Assembly (NCBI GenBank): GCA_013400975.1
Contig: WBMZ01009435.1
Coordinates: forward strand, 62,001-126,000
DNA length: 64,000 nucleotides
Origin: Atrichornis clamosus
Taxonomy: Eukaryota > Chordata > Aves > Passeriformes > Menuridae
Direction: 5' to 3'
In this document: positions 1-27,858 of the stretch, in pieces
Layout: every line of letters begins with the position of its first letter
Position numbering within the stretch: position 1 is the first letter of the stretch
Made by a program: the position numbers and the translations under genes
The notes under the pieces: generated by a model
Seen by the model: the letters and a program-made list of their open reading frames with translations, nothing else
Told to the model about the DNA's origin: nothing
Databases searched by the model: none

Positions 1-4827
<4,827 letters not shown>

Positions 4828-4865
4828 TCAAACCAAAGGTCCCATTCGGTGAAGCGTGAAGGACA

Positions 4866-4925
4866 AAGACAAAGTTGTCTTATGAGTTGGTTGCTAAGAC
4901 AAAGTTGTCTTATGTGTTGGTTGCT
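4866..4925. repeat. Tandem duplication of a 30-base unit with inverted repeat
   Basis: Two adjacent 30-base copies (4866-4895 and 4896-4925) differ at one position (a at 4885, t at 4915). Each contains AAGACAA-AG-TTGTCTT, a 7-base inverted repeat with a 2-base centre; in the second copy it extends to 8 bases (TAAGACAA and TTGTCTTA). In the MAN1A1 transcript this sits 57 to 116 bases upstream of the first base of the exon at 4809. Confidence 0.95.
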
Positions 4926-6155
4926 TTTGCTCTGTCTTGCCTTGGCTTATAAAATGAGATGGAAAATACGAGCCAGCATAACTTCCAAGCGCAGCCAAAC
5001 TGACGCAGATTAGCATACATCAGTAACGATGGCTAATTTTGCTACAACTTCGAGCAATTTACATGATATATTTTATAAAATGTTGGAAAGACCTAGAAAA
5101 CACAACTCAATTTTTGAATTTTTTTTCCCCCCTCTTTTTACTTTGAGCAGTTTGGGGTAATTTAACTATTAATAATGATTAGTCATAACTTCAGCTTTTA
5201 TATTTCCCATTTTAATTCTGATTTAAAGGTTACTGATATAATTTCATGTAAATTATATGCAGCCATAATTCATATTCAGAACACCTGACTTAGTGTGTGC
5301 AATGAATGACGTTAGGCCTCTGGGTCTAGATGGCATTCCCAAAGTCCAGTGGGTTCCCTCTCTCAGACTGAAATCCTCCACTTATCAATCAAAAGCAGGG
5401 TCTCACTGAGATTTCTGGAAAAAAAATCTAAGCAGAATAAAAATACACAAATCCAGAGAGAATTAGAATTTGGTGATGTTAGCAGTGTATGGTCACTGAT
5501 TACAAAATCCAGGAAAGCAACCTTCCCTTGTGGGAGGAACAGAATTAAAACAACAGAGGAGATGCAGAAGAGCACATTAATTAGAAGCCTACAAAGAAAG
5601 TAAGCTATTACTCTTTAAAGGGTAATGGAGAGGAGATAATGCTATCATACATTCAGTTATCTCTCAGTGTTCTGGTTGTTCTATTGAAATCATAAGATCC
5701 AGAAACAGTACTCAACATGCATCATACAAGAGAAAAAAAAAACATTAATAAAATATCATTACAGACAACCATTAACAAAAAAGCCAGGATTTTTAAAAAA
5801 GTGCTATAAAGAGAAAGTAGTGATTATAGTTACTTCTTCGTATTTAAATATTTGTAAAGGTTGTTTCTGTAAGCATGAAAAATCCTCTCTAAATCAGCAG
5901 AATAATCATGCAATTTTTACATACTGAGTACTTTTTTCTGCCAAGAATGTCACATTGAAAACTATACTTTTTGTTTTCCACTAATATTAGCGCAAAGCAT
6001 TTAGCAAGGACGTTTTCCTCCCAGATCCAGAGGCACTAGTAGCTGAGAAAACTCCTCCACTCCATTGTTTCCTCCTTGACTGTATGTTTTTAGCACTAGG
6101 TACCTCCTGGAAAGCATACCTAAATTTTAAAGCAGCAGTAAATAATGAAGATACC

Positions 6156-6192
6156 TCTGCTTTAAACAAATTCTGCTTTAAACAAATTCTGC
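6156..6192. repeat. Tandem 16-base repeat, 2.3 copies
   Basis: The unit TCTGCTTTAAACAAAT occurs at 6156-6171 and 6172-6187 without mismatch and is followed by a partial third copy (TCTGC). It looks like a recent slippage duplication in intron sequence. Confidence 0.95.
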
Positions 6193-7435
6193 ATAATTTA
6201 ACCTGTAAAAAGAGGAATTAGGTATGAAAGGGGAGAGGTGAGAAAACACACAACAATTTTGTGGGAAATAGGTTTCAGACTTACTTAGGAATTCTAAAAA
6301 ATAAGCTAACTAAAACCAAGTTCAGAAAGGCAAAACTTTAATGACATTTTATTTAACCTTTCAGCATGGTATCTCCTGTCTCACCAAAACAACAAGTCTG
6401 ACAGAAAGTGATAACTCTACTGGTCACTTAGCTGTTGGGTCAGAACTTATTTAAAAAAATAAACAACTGTAAAAATAGATTGATGACTAAATTCACCTAC
6501 GTTGTAGGTTTTTTAGAAAGTAATTACTGGAAAACAGAATGAAGTATTACTGTATATGACAGAAATAACAGCAATGATGCACTTTTGAACGGTATTAACT
6601 AGACCAGAGTTGATTCTTGTAGTATGAAAGTGGATTCTTTGATACCAATTAGTCCTTGCAAGTTTTTTCCCCTCTTTTGGCTCAAGTTGAAGTACAGGCT
6701 GAAAAAAGATGACTTCCACTTGAGAAGTTTTAAAATTATTCTAACAAACTGGTGTTTAAAAACTAACAATTTGATGTTGATTGATACCAAGAATGTCACA
6801 AAATAAAAACATGTTTCCAATTTAAGTATTCGTGTTTAGTAAAGCAAATCATCTTGGTTTTATAAATGGGTCCTATTAAAAACTAGTACATATGCCTATT
6901 AAAAGTTATTTTATTATGTAACCACCTTATTTAAAGCTATTTTTAAGAGGTAGTTATTTGATATGTTACAGACTCACAGATTGCCTTGTCATACTTTGTA
7001 CAATCCTGGGTCCCTGAGTGCTAGATAATACCTATACCAATGTATAAACCTTTATTAATGGCATGCTAGGTCACTAAGCATTTTTACCTAGACATGAAAT
7101 CTGAAGTTTCACAGTAGGATGGAAAGGTAGGGTTATGTTCCCATAGGGAAATGCTGCATGCTATCTGCAGTGTTGTGGGTGTAGTTCTGGCAGGGAAATC
7201 AAGTGAGTAAAACAAGTTATCATGAAAGGAGAATATGTAGTATGGTGACAAAGATCCACCCAAGTGAAAATCTCTGTCTGGTACAATTAATTGTAAATTT
7301 CATACTTAAAACCAATTTATTTTCATTTTGATGTAATTATATGCTCACTTAAAGGGACACATTTTTTTGAATTGCAGCTCTATTAGTACTTGCTCCCCAC
7401 CTACAATAATTCCTGCCTGCCCTGTTTGCAGATCA

Positions 7436-7855
7436 GGTGGAGGGATGGAGCACCTCTCCTACGAGAGAACTGGGATTATTCAGCCTGGAGAAAAGAAGGC
7501 TTTGGTGTGACCTAATTGTGGCCTTCCTACCCAAAGGGAGCCTACAGGAAAGATGGGAGAGACTCTGTGCAAGAGCATGTAGTGACAGAACAAGGGGGAA
7601 TGGATTCAAACTGAAAGAGAATTGGCTTAGATTAGATATGAGAAAAAAATTCTTTGCTCGGAGGGTGGTGAGGAACTAGAACAGGTTGCCCAGAGAAGTT
7701 GTGGATGCTCCATTCTTGGAAGTGTTTAAGGCCAGGTTGGATGGGGCTCTGAGCAACCTGGTCTAGTGGAAGGTGTCCCTGCCCCTGGCATGGGGTTTGG
7801 AACCAGATGATCTTTACTGTCTCTACCAACCCAAGCCGTTCTATGCTTCTATGAT
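7436..7855 (+). mobile_element. CR1 LINE 3' fragment
   Basis: Plus-strand copy of the last 420 or so bases of CR1. It contains the ORF2 C-terminal wording LGLFSLEKRRLWCDLIVAF, then SDRTRGNGFKLKENWLRLDM with RKKFFARRVV. The non-coding tail has GGTTGCCCAGAGAAGTTGTGGATGC and ends in TTCTATGCTTCTATGAT. The frame breaks just after RKKFFARRVVRN. It is a dead 5'-truncated insertion in the 10.9 kb intron, opposite in orientation to the gene. Confidence 0.93.
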
Positions 7856-8201
7856 ATTTATCACCATAGAGATTACTCTTTCTTCTTGCTGTAATCAATA
7901 TTCTCAATATAAATCAATATACAGTATCTGAAAAAAATCAAAAAAGCTAGAAGAATATGATCTTTGATTAGCTGAAAATACATTACTGAAGGATAATTGT
8001 TTGGAGCTGGTACAGTTTTTCTTTTAAGTAAATGGAAATTTCATTTCATTCCAGAACGTATTTCTGCAATTCAAATAGTAATTTATTTCTTTCCATCAAG
8101 GTAAGATAGAGAGACAGTGCAACATACAAGGCTGGAAAGAGAAAAAGTGGCTACAAATATATGTTACCAAAGGGAGCAATAGCAGATGCTACCTGGGAAT
8201 G

Positions 8202-8238
8202 GAAAAAACCAAAAAAATTGAAACAAAAAAATTGAGAC
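8202..8238. repeat. Short A-rich tandem repeat
   Basis: AAAAAATTGAAACAAAAAAA TTGAGAC is an imperfect direct repeat of about 14 bases in A-rich DNA. It has no evident role. Confidence 0.7.
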
Positions 8239-11200
8239 AACCCGACTTGAGACTGTAGTGGGCAAAAAAGGAGAGGGAAATGAAAGGTAAATAAACATTT
8301 TACAGCTATTTAAAGAAATAAATTTACTACATATAAAGCTGATATGGCATACAGTGTGTCATGTACCCATAAGCTCTTAGAGGCAGAGTAACTTTTACAG
8401 CTGATACAGTTCCTGGCAATTTTTCTTTTTGAGCTTCCACCTAAGGTGCTGCTTACAGACCTCACTGCAGTAAAGCCTTCAGCCAAATTACTTTTTTCTC
8501 CATCTTGTAGGAAATTATTCCTTCACCACAACAACAGCATAAATGCTTGAGCACTCAATTAGAAACACTAACAGTCTTTTACAGTTTGAATTGTGACTCA
8601 AGTGCTCCTTGTATTACTACTGGCATCTTTCTCATGAGTGTGCATGTTAAAATTATGCCCTTGCCTATCTGTCACAGTGAATGAGACATTAGGAATTGTT
8701 TCAACTACAGGATTGCAAATTCACATTTGTGTAATCTCTGTTATTGACAGCGTAAAGGAGAAACTCTTCAGCTTTTCCCAACCTGATTTCCTCCCTCTCC
8801 TGCCTTCTTTGTTAAGGCACTGTTTTGTGTTCTCTGCTTATCAGAGATTAACCTATACATCATACTGCCAGTTCTTACCCTTGCAAAATTAAGCAGAATT
8901 GGACCCTCCTAATAAATAACCATTCTCCTTCATTCAGTTCTTCACTCCTTTAAGCTTTTCCCACAGTTCAAATGATGTCTTCACCACCTACTTTGTCCAT
9001 TGGTGACTTGATTTTGTGATTGTGAAGTCCTTTGTTTACCCTTTGAGTTGTTTAGAATGTTGTATTGTTTACATGCAAACACAGAAGACCCAGAACTGAA
9101 TCATCTCACTGTTCAAATGAGTTAGAAAGCCCTAATCAATAAGCTTATTTTCACAGGTATTCTCTTGGTGGATTACACTGACAGGTAACAAAACCACTGA
9201 GATGCCTACAGAGCACAAGTGGAAGTTTCTCAGGAAACATGACCTGCACCTCAAGGCTGCTCAATTCTACATAAACACGTGCCACAAAAACATTAATTCT
9301 GTTAAAGGAGCAGAGAAAACAAATTACAAACCTCAAACTGCAGTGTGATCCTGCAGTTCTACTACCCCTAGCACTTTTACCTCTCCTTTTACAGTAACTT
9401 CTTAATTATGATTAATGAATTTCAGTGATTACTGCTGTTTTAACAAAGCCAGGTGTTTCATTTCCCACCTCAAGATGTCACTGTAGCTGGAGATAAAACT
9501 GCCATGCAAGACAGTTATACATTTCTGTACCTTAGTAAATTTGAAACTTCAAAAATATGATTCTGTTTCTAACTTTTAAGGGTTTGTAATGTTTGTTTTG
9601 GGGATAATTACAACTCTGCAGGTATCTTCATAACAAAGCACTATAAACTATCTCCGTTCAAACTTTTAATATATTTTTCTTCCCCTCAGAATTTTCATAA
9701 ACAGTTTTTTGATGATTTAAAGCAACAGTGAGGATGAAAGAGAATTCTACCATGTGAGATTTCCAATAATTCAAAGATGTATAATGTCAATTACTTACTT
9801 ATTTATTTTACTATTTACAGCTTGCACCAATACATTTTATTGCTTTGAAACAGTATACAGCAGCAGGTCAGGATTATTGTGGGTTTGCATGCTGTGAGTT
9901 TCTAAGTCAATTGTCTGTTTTCTTGTGCCTTTGTTACTTCCCTTACATTTTCTCTCTTGAGTTGATCTAATGCAACAGATACTTTTCTTCCTTCACCTTC
10001 ATACTTCATCAAATTTATCCTTTATCCAAAATTCCAATGACTTTATTATGAAAAGTTTATAGCTCGAACAGGAAGTTCAAGCCCTTGTTACAAATAATTT
10101 AAATATTTCTGCCAAAGAAAAGTAGTATCTTATCCTGATCCTTCTTACTAGACTGAGATTTAAAAATCAAAACTGAAATCTGAACACAAAAGAACTTTCA
10201 TTAGTTTAAACACGGTATATAAGAAACATTTTGAAAGCACTAAAGCACTGACTGCTTTTGGACTTTAGACATGTTGTGTAGACAAGCTTACATGTGCAAT
10301 GAAATATGAGTGCTTATAATGGAGGTGCCTGCATTTTAAAAATGGAATCACTGGCAAACATTTAACTACTGAGATACCTATTCATCTGATCACTAAAAAG
10401 ATGATTCAGTTCTAGGGGAAAGCTGACAATTTACTTTTGTGTTAAAATCACTACTTTTTTCCCTCTGTAGATCTATTAGTGTCTCTCAGAGCACCAGTGC
10501 TTTAGCACTAAATGTACTTAATGCTGTGTGTTACCAAAAGGGTAAAGTTATTCATATTTTTAAAACAGTATTAATGGGCCGGCATGAATCAAACCAAGAC
10601 ACTCTCAAAATGTTACATTATGCATTTTCTGAATATTCTATAATAAATATCTGTGGGTCCTGACAGGGTTTTTTTGTTACCAGAAAAGGAAAGGAAAATA
10701 GCATGACTGGTAAGGACATGGTTGCTCTGACAAGAGCAAAGCCGTGAGAAAAACCCGTACAATTTCTCAAGTTCTCCCTAGACTTTTCTAGTTAAAATCC
10801 TCCTTAAAGACTTCTAACAACATAACAGCTTGCTGCTTCTCCTGACAATCCATAAATAAGCAAAATTTTGAATAAATACTTTCTACAGTCCCAAACACAA
10901 GACATTGTGCAGTTATAAGTAATTTATTAACAATTCAAAAATCTGCAGAAGCCTGTCCTTAGTCTTGATGCTTTCTGAAAGCACTTGTAGCAAGTCTCAA
11001 AACTCTTTCTAAGAGGGGAAATACAGTGAAAAGAATAACAAGGAGCAGCGAGTCCTCTGGATGTTCTCATGTGCTGAGTGTAATGAATCTTGTGTTCCTA
11101 CAAAATGCAGCTAAGTGCAGACCCCCAGTGCAGTTGGGTGATAAATATTTTAAACATGGCAGCTTAACACATTTAAGTTACATTCAGATAAGTTGCCTCC

Positions 11201-13429
11201 TACCTCCTACTCCAAAAGAAACCCAAAACACAGTATGCAGTGGGAATGCTGGGTACCAACTGTTCCATTCTAAGATGGGCTTCTATTACAGCATCCTGCC
11301 TGTCCTGTTTATGTATTTTCTTCAATGCCAAGAAGTGCTCAAATATTGAATGTTTAATTCATTAACACATTTTTAGCTTTACCCAGTATGGCAAACTATT
11401 ATGTTTGAGTTATTACAGTTCTCTCACTGTCCACATCAGTTATGTAGTCTTTAAGATCATTATGATCATAAAGCAAACCACTTCAAGTAACAATGGAGAC
11501 TGCAATCAGCAAAACCAGTCACCAGACTGTCACCACAGTTAAACAGAGCTTCATGAAACTCCAGAGACAATAAAAGGCCTATCTGCACATATCATGTTTT
11601 CAGTTGTTAACAACACTTCGTTCTCTCCCTCCTTTCAATGAGAAAGGAGTCTACATGGATTTTATTTAACTGACAGGCTGAAATCGACAGCTCTGAAAAA
11701 TGTCCACTACTTAATGCTGACAGTTAAATATACCCCAAATCCCCCAATCAAAATCAAAGCTTCCTTTGGCAGTGTACAAAATGAGCATATATCAAAGGTA
11801 GTCTCCAAAGTTAGCAATGTGCCAAAAAAAAAAATTAAAAAACCTTAACAAGTAGTTCTGTATTTTTTCTGTCTGAATACTCAAAATCCTGAGGAAAAAA
11901 ATTAATTTTCACCCTTTTGATACACACAGAAGTTTACTGCATTTACTGCATCCCTTAACTGTGCAACCCAGCCTAGCAGCAAGTTGACTTTCTAGAACGT
12001 TGCCGAAACCTGGCAGAGCAGCTCTGGCACTGCTTCACATCACCCATTCTTCTTTTAGCCATCTCCACTGCTTCCACTTCCATGTGCTACATTCGGCAGA
12101 GATCACTCATTTTCTTGTTAGAGTCTTCTGAGCAGTTGTTACCCAGTAAGAAAGAGTAAACAATCTAAGTGACTAAAAGTAAACCACCCACCCTGACTCA
12201 AGGTAAAACTGCAGAAAGCAGCTGCTTTACCTCTACCTTCACTGACACCACAGGGCCACCAAGGGCTGCACTGAACTGAGCTGCACAGTCTGTCTGCTGC
12301 TGGTGAGGGATTTTCCCTCTTCCTGTGAAGTTCTTCTGGACTGAATTATCATTCTCTTTACAGCCTCTAGATATGCTGCTTCTCCAGAAATACACCGAGA
12401 GGGGATGAAGGCAGTGTCAGAGAGAGAGAACAAATATATCAGATGCAGAAAGATTGCAGCAATGGCCATAAATAAATGTAATGGGAAAACATGGAAAAGA
12501 TACCTGACCATCAGACATCAAGTGTGAGGCAACCTATTTACAGGAATAGAGGGAGAATTGCCCTTCAACTTGGAAAATGAGGGCTGACACATTCCAGAGG
12601 GGAGGATTTGATGCAGTTGCTTGTGACACTGCTAGATATAAGTGAACCCACAAGGTCCATTTTACTCTAAATTATCATGTTCTCTTATAAACCTACTCAA
12701 CTGTGTCTCAGAGATTAGCTTGTTAACTGAGAAGTGTGGGATGATTCCTGTCCTGGATACTTGGAAAGACTGATAGATTATTCTATTGGCAGTTATATCC
12801 TCAAAATACTGCTAAAAGCTGAATACACATTTGTTCTGTGACTAAATGTTGCGTGCTATCCATTGAAACCAGTTAAAGAAGATCTCTTACTTCATGTATT
12901 ATGTGAAGCAGGCCATTATGTGTATTATTCTTCAAAAGAGAAAAAATAACTTGCATTAAAAATACATTCACTTGTCAATTCTAGAGTTTATGAATTCCTC
13001 TGATGGCCTTATACATTCATACTGTGCTCTGGTATTCAAAACAAGACTATCTCAGTCCCTTTTCCCATTAGAAATAAACTCTTCTTTAAATGGTTTCAGC
13101 CATATATGCATTTATTCAGGGCAAGCAGAAGCAGTTTTTAAATCTAGTCTGACATCTTAGTTATACTTTTAACTTAAGCCATTAAATAGTCTATAGGTGA
13201 TACAAAAATTCTAATAGAAATAACTCTTTTATTTTTTTAAACATGATTTACGGAACAATATGAAAAATAACCCCAAAGCTTTATCTAAATAGGTTTCAGC
13301 CTTTCACAGTGAACTATATAATTCACCATATATTTTCATTTGTGGTTTCTGGATAGCCGAAGATATTGAATTAGGCATCAAACCTTCACATCATTCTTTC
13401 AGAATTTGGTGGGTATATGCTGGACTAAA

Positions 13430-13670
13430 CGGCTAGGAATAATCACACCGTTCCCTTTGGCGTAGTCTTAAAAAGATTCTGAAAGCGCTGGGGGAAATTT
13501 CTCTAAGAAAATACAAAGCAGACTCAGAATGCCCAAACCATGCAGGCTTAGTCATAAAGAAAGACTGCAGCTTGTGCAGACACTTAAATGAGCTTTAATT
13601 TAGGTAAGTAACGGATCGATAGCAGTGAAGCCAATATCAGGATGGATTTCAAATCAGGCTAGTTACTCCG
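13430..13670. other. Small CpG cluster in intron
   Basis: About seven CpGs (for example AACGGC, CACCGTT, GGCGTAG, AGCGCT, AACGGATCGAT, TCCGGTGG) occur within 240 bases of otherwise CpG-poor DNA. I recognise no repeat family or gene here. It could be a younger insertion or a conserved element. Confidence 0.5.
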
Positions 13671-14836
13671 GTGGAGAGCCTGGCTTTTCAGTGGGGCCCA
13701 AACATCCTGCAGTTTCTGTGAGACTGAAGCTTTGCTGCTGCTTTCTGAACATGCTACTTTACAACATCAAGCTGCAACTCCTAATGCTGCATGTACACTT
13801 CCAGCTTTGGTACAGATGTACCTCAGAACAGAAGACAGACAACAGGAATGCCATCACTCAGAAAATGCTAGAAATAGCATTCAGCCAGCAGCATAAGGAA
13901 ATCTATTGATAGTGATCACTTGGCCCTCTCAAACACTAACACTCTGGTCAGACATGATGCTTGGACTGCTTAAGAGCTAGTACTACCAAAAATATTAAGA
14001 AAATAGGTACTTTAGATATAGTCACATACAGCAGAGCTCAGACCCTGTCATTGGCATTGCCACATTCAGTGATGCTGCTGAACAGGCAATTCTGCTCCTC
14101 CAGCTGAAACCTGAGCAGGGAGAACTGGCCCCGTAGTGTGGTGGCTGTCACCACTTCTGCTCCCTGCTGGGACCTCAAGAAAAATCTGATGTTTTTACAC
14201 CAACAGAAGTAAAAGGCTAGAAGCAGTTTTGAGGTGCTTCAAAATGTCTTCCATGGTAAGATGAATTGATAACGTATTATCAGACACTTTGTTCTCTCTG
14301 TTTGGCTGCCAACCCAATGGCTTAGCTATTACAACAGCACTGTTCTTATGTTATAGCCTCAAGTGCACTCAAACCTAATTTAAAATCCACCTTTTGCTCT
14401 GAAGCTGAAACCACGCTAGCGGTGAAAATGAGGCTGACTGCATCCAAATCTGCACTTACAAAATTAAAGGCAAGATTTTCTTCGCAGAGGATACTTGATC
14501 ATCAAATTAACTACCACCAGAGATCACACCCTCCCTCAAATCTTCACATGTGATTTTTCTCTCTAATGAAAAAAAAAAGTTGCAATAAGCCACAGTTTTA
14601 CTTTTTAATGTCACAACTTTTTGTTTATGGGGAGTAAAAGGAGACTTATGACTTCCCTAGGGACAGAGCATTGCCAGATATATGAAAAAATAAGCAGATA
14701 TTGCTTAGCATCTCCAAGCCTTGTCTATAGAGGCACTATACATACACACAGTTAATAAGAGATAAAAGTCCTGGCCCTAGACAGCTTCCAGTCAAAACAG
14801 ATGAAAGGATGGGGGAAAAAAGAAGTAATATTATCC

Positions 14837-14896
14837 TCTTTTTGTTTTTTTGTGTTTTTTTTTTTTTTAAATATATGTACAGATATATATATATAA
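14837..14896. repeat. T-rich tract and AT dinucleotide repeat
   Basis: A T-rich stretch with a 14-base T run is followed by ATATATGTACAGATATATATA. It is simple low-complexity sequence, likely polymorphic in length. Confidence 0.9.
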
Positions 14897-15678
14897 AAGC
14901 AAAGAACTGAGAAAATAGGTCATTTGCCCGGGACTGGAAGGAAAGCCTGTAAATATGAATTTAAACTTAATACTTCTCAAGTCTCAATCTAGTGTCACAA
15001 ACCAATTATTTCTCCCAAAACAGCATATTAAGGAAATACCATCAATAACAAAGCAAACTGCAGAGCATTTGCTCTGCAGATCATAAATAAAATACCATAT
15101 AGAAAACGTAAGTATGAACAACTCTGATTTTTGAAAACTTTCTTGTGTCCAATTTAGTTCTTTCGCAGAAGCTGTCAAATACATGCTCTTGTACCAAAAG
15201 GTCATTGTGAAACAACCCCGCTATTTTCATTTATAATTGTCTATCATAATACACCGATCCATGTGTGGACCACAATCAAAACACTTTTCGTGGCTGAAAT
15301 ATGAGATTGAAAAACAGGAGAGGAATTCCCTCCCAGATATAAAGGAAAAGGACAAGACTAATATATATCTAGAGAAGACTCAGGAAAAACAGTTGAATGT
15401 CTGTTTGAAAGCTACTTGTTGATGCATTTTTTGTTGCTTATTTTATACTTTTCTCCTCCAGAGACAACTGACTATATTGCGGTAAAAAAAAATAGTTATA
15501 CTTCAAGATTCTCCCCTTTTCCACAGTATCTGTATTCCTCCAGCACTTCTATTTGAAGAAGTCTTTTTTAAAACAGAAACTGATTCTTTAAAAAAATACC
15601 CTGTGGTGGCAAATACATAAATCTCTCACATTGTCCTCAGTGCCTGTCTCTTTAGGATTATTATAGATTAGATTGTTA

Positions 15679-24218
<8,540 letters not shown>

Positions 24219-26133
24219 CTAATAAGATATAATAGGCAGTAGCAATACTGTTAGCATGAGAAGCTAATTAATCTATAAAGTACTTAATATATATGTAAAG
24301 AGCCATGCTACAGCAATGTTCCATGATTTCACCACAGGACCTTGAATTACTTCAGTCCAGCTCTGCTTAGGCTTGTAAAACTGCTTTTTGCAATAACCCA
24401 AGCTCATGAATGGCTCCATTACACCTATCACTGTAACAGTGTTTCATTGCATGATATCATGTTTAAAGACATTACAAAAAACACTATGAGAAAACATTCT
24501 CATACTCCACCTGTTTTCCTTTGTATTTAACACCACACTCTCCAATTCTAACCCTTAATTCTATAGTGCAATTGTTAATTAACTGAAGGCATGTATACAG
24601 AATTGGCTTTAAGTTAAAAGTACTGCATGCAATATGTCCTTCTTAACACATAAGAATTTAATAGGGTAGGATATGTAGGCATTGTCTGACCGGGCACTCT
24701 TATCAGGATGAATAACTTTATTTTTGATTAAGACCTAAAGATTCTTCACAGCAAAATTAATCTCAGGATTTGTGTTGAGAATAGAGAAAAGCACATTTAT
24801 TGCTGAATCGCCACTAGAAACTAATGCTGGTTGAGGCAGAGGGTGACAAGTCAACTAAAGTTTCATTACAAAAAGGTGGTTTTCTTTCTCCCCTTGAAAT
24901 TTTCAGCAAGAATATTAAGAAAAAACCCTCTGAAATTAAAAAAAAAGCTAGCCAGTGTTCTGGAGCATATAGGTGAATAATGACATACCAGACTGGCATA
25001 TTATTAGCATGAACATTACATATAAATACACAATAACTATTAGGTACTGGAATGTCTTCCTTATTTCCGAGTTGTAAACTGCATTAAACATATACACATA
25101 CATATATAAATGAATTTTAATTTTCCTTTTAGACATAAGCAGTCACTACAGTCATAAATCAGCAGCTGCACAATCAAGAAAATAGGATATTCTTCCTAAG
25201 TTAAAATGTCAATCATACTAGGAAAAAAAACCCCAAACCAAGCAAAAACCCCAAGAAATCCCATCTTCAGTTCACCGTGATAGAATTTCTCAGTTATATT
25301 AAAATCCCTTCTTCAAAAGATTATCTATAACTGAAGTTTAACCAATACAAGGAAATTAAGATTCCATTAAATTAATTTTCCCACTAGCTATATTAACACA
25401 TTATTTTGAGATTTTTGCCAGACACACAAAATAAAACCAAGTCATTACACTTTAAAAGCAGAGAAAAGTCTACAAATGGAGAGCACAAAGGAAAGAGATC
25501 TGATGAGGCTCCTCTGGTTGACCATAAAGGTGCAAGAGGTTGGGACACATGAAAGTCCTCTGATGTAAATGATTGCCCAAACCTCCAAAGGAAAAAAGTG
25601 TTTCTAATCTTCATAGCTGCAGAGCAAAATCAATGACGCAATGTAATCAGGGTACTGCAAAGATGCACATAGTCCAAATGTGATATGGTATTTGTGTGAC
25701 CAAAACAGAACACAAGTTTTATGGGATCTAAATATCTAATTTTAAGACCTATTTTACAAAGATTAGAGTACTTTTTACATTGGATTAGAAGAAAAAGTGA
25801 AGAGAAAACCCCACCTGGTTTACAAGCTGTCTGCAATTCAACCTATGTGGCTTGAAATTTTAAAAAATGGTAATATAAAAGCACCAGATATTACAGAAAA
25901 TAGGATCAAGGTGAGTACTGCAAACAACATGTCTGGAAACCTCTTCTCTACAGACCGAAGAATTTATTGCTACAGACTGGTTATTCATCCAAGAGCAGAA
26001 CCCATCTCTGGGACACACTGTCTGAAGCTCTAACTGCTGACTTCTAGATGAAAATATTTTAGTTTGTTTCCAAATCACCCAGACTAAAAGAGCTGACATA
26101 AGACACTCCCAGTAAAGAAAGCTCACCAGAAGT

Positions 26134-26148
26134 AAAAAAAAAAAAAAA
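26134..26148. repeat. Poly(A) tract of 15
   Basis: An uninterrupted run of 15 A on the plus strand, followed by more A-rich sequence. No adjoining retrotransposed gene body is recognised, so I treat it as a simple repeat. Confidence 0.85.
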
Positions 26149-26797
26149 TAAAAAGAAGAACAAAAACTTCAGGGTTTTGAAAAGTTACCCTGTTATGGTG
26201 CAACTGGAAAAAGCACACTTGTTTTTTCCTATTAAATTTCTCAGTCAATCTTGAAAAGGAAACATTGAGCTGTTCCTGCAGCAAGGCATCAACCAGAATT
26301 GACAGAAAAAGTAATAGAGCCCCTACTTGCACTCCACCCGAGTGTCTGCTGGTTATCAATACAACCTGCCAGAACACTTTGATGTGGTGTGTTAAGTTAA
26401 CCAGGAACATTTCCAAACACAGCTGTCAAGAGGTTTTCTGCATGCAGCAATGTGCTTTCCCATAATTCTTCTTGTTTAAGATGGTTTAAAAGTTACAAAC
26501 TTGCATTCCTTACTCCTAACACACACACAAAAAAAGTAGAAATAGACATCTATGTTATATCTATGTATATTTAGGGTAGTTTTCATTTTTTTCAGTTGGG
26601 TCAGCTGGTTAGAAAAGAAAGGTATCAACATAATTCTGGTAAATCTGCAAAATAAGGAGGCTATCTGTTGGTTTTGTCTCAGCTCTGTCACAACTGACAA
26701 GCTCATTTCAGTAAGTGGTAGAACCCAAAATTTGCACTTCAGTCCCTTAACTATTTTTCACACAAATTTCAGCTATGGATGTCTGGTATTCTCTCAT

Positions 26798-27218
26798 ATC
26801 ATAGAATGGTTTGGGTTGGAAGTGACAGTAAAGATCATCTGGTTCCAACCTCCTGTCATGGGCAGTGATGCCTTTCACCACACCAGGTTGCTCAAAGCTC
26901 TGTCCAGCCTGGCCTTGGACACTTCATGCCACAACTTCTCTGGGCAACCTGTTCCAGTGTCTCCCCACCCTCACATTAAAGAATTGCTCCTTAGTATCTC
27001 ATACCAAACTAATCTCTTTCAGTTTAAAGCCATTCCCCCTTATCCTATGATTACAAGTCCTTGTAAAAAGGTCTTTCTCAGCTCTCTTGCAGACCCCTTT
27101 AGGTACTGGAAGGCTGCTGTGAGGTCTCTCCAAAGACTTCTCCCGGTTGAACAGCCCCAATTCTCTCAGCCTGTCTTCATAGCAGGGGTGCTCCAGCTCT
27201 CTGATTATCTTCATAGCA
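26798..27218 (-). mobile_element. CR1 LINE 3' fragment
   Basis: Minus-strand copy of the CR1 3' end. The plus strand begins ATCATAGAATGGTTTGGGTT, the reverse of the terminal repeat. The minus strand reads MKIIRELEHPCYEDRLRELG at 27214 downward, then RIRGNGFKLKEISLV. It covers about the same part of the element as the copy at 7436-7855 but belongs to a separate insertion. It is 5'-truncated near 27218 and inactive. Confidence 0.93.
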
Positions 27219-27858
27219 TATATTTAATCTTTGGGAACAATGGAACAGGTAAATTTTCCATATTCCTTCACACTAACTGGAACAGCCACAGCATTGCTTC
27301 TGATTCCATGTAACTCCACCCTTGTTTTAAGATGATAGTCCAGCATGCACTGTGCAGACAGTCAGCTTCTGAAGAGATGTTACTAGAGGCCAGGAGATAC
27401 TCAACTAAGCTTTCAGCAAACAGAATGTGAGAGATTTCACACTCTGATCATTTTTGACTGGGAAAGTAGACTTTGACTTTTGTTTAACAGTATCTTGGCT
27501 TAAAAAAAAAGTAAGGAAATGAAATCTGTGCTCTTTTTTCAGAACACTCCCCCCCATCCCAAATCCTAAATATTGTATACTTTTAAACAGAACAGAACTT
27601 TAAAAAGAGAGAACCTGAACAGAACAAAGGAAATGAAAAAAGACTTCTGTGTCAAGGATTATAAACAATAAGTACATTTATAAATTACTTGAGGTGCCCT
27701 AGAAAATAATATGCAATAAATAAATGTAATAGCTCAGTAAATCTTAACAACTAGGCATAGAGACAACATAACCAGTACTCCCAACTCAGACATTTTTCAA
27801 GCTCTTCACAATTGCCATTATCAGGGTGAACAGAAACTACTGCAAAGTTAAAAAGTCC

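Noticed and set aside
26552..27313. Open frame of 253 residues on the plus strand, the longest in the window
   Set aside because: Its second half is the antisense of the CR1 fragment at 26798-27218 and its first half is AT-rich intron. It has no domain, and bird CR1 antisense often stays open by chance.
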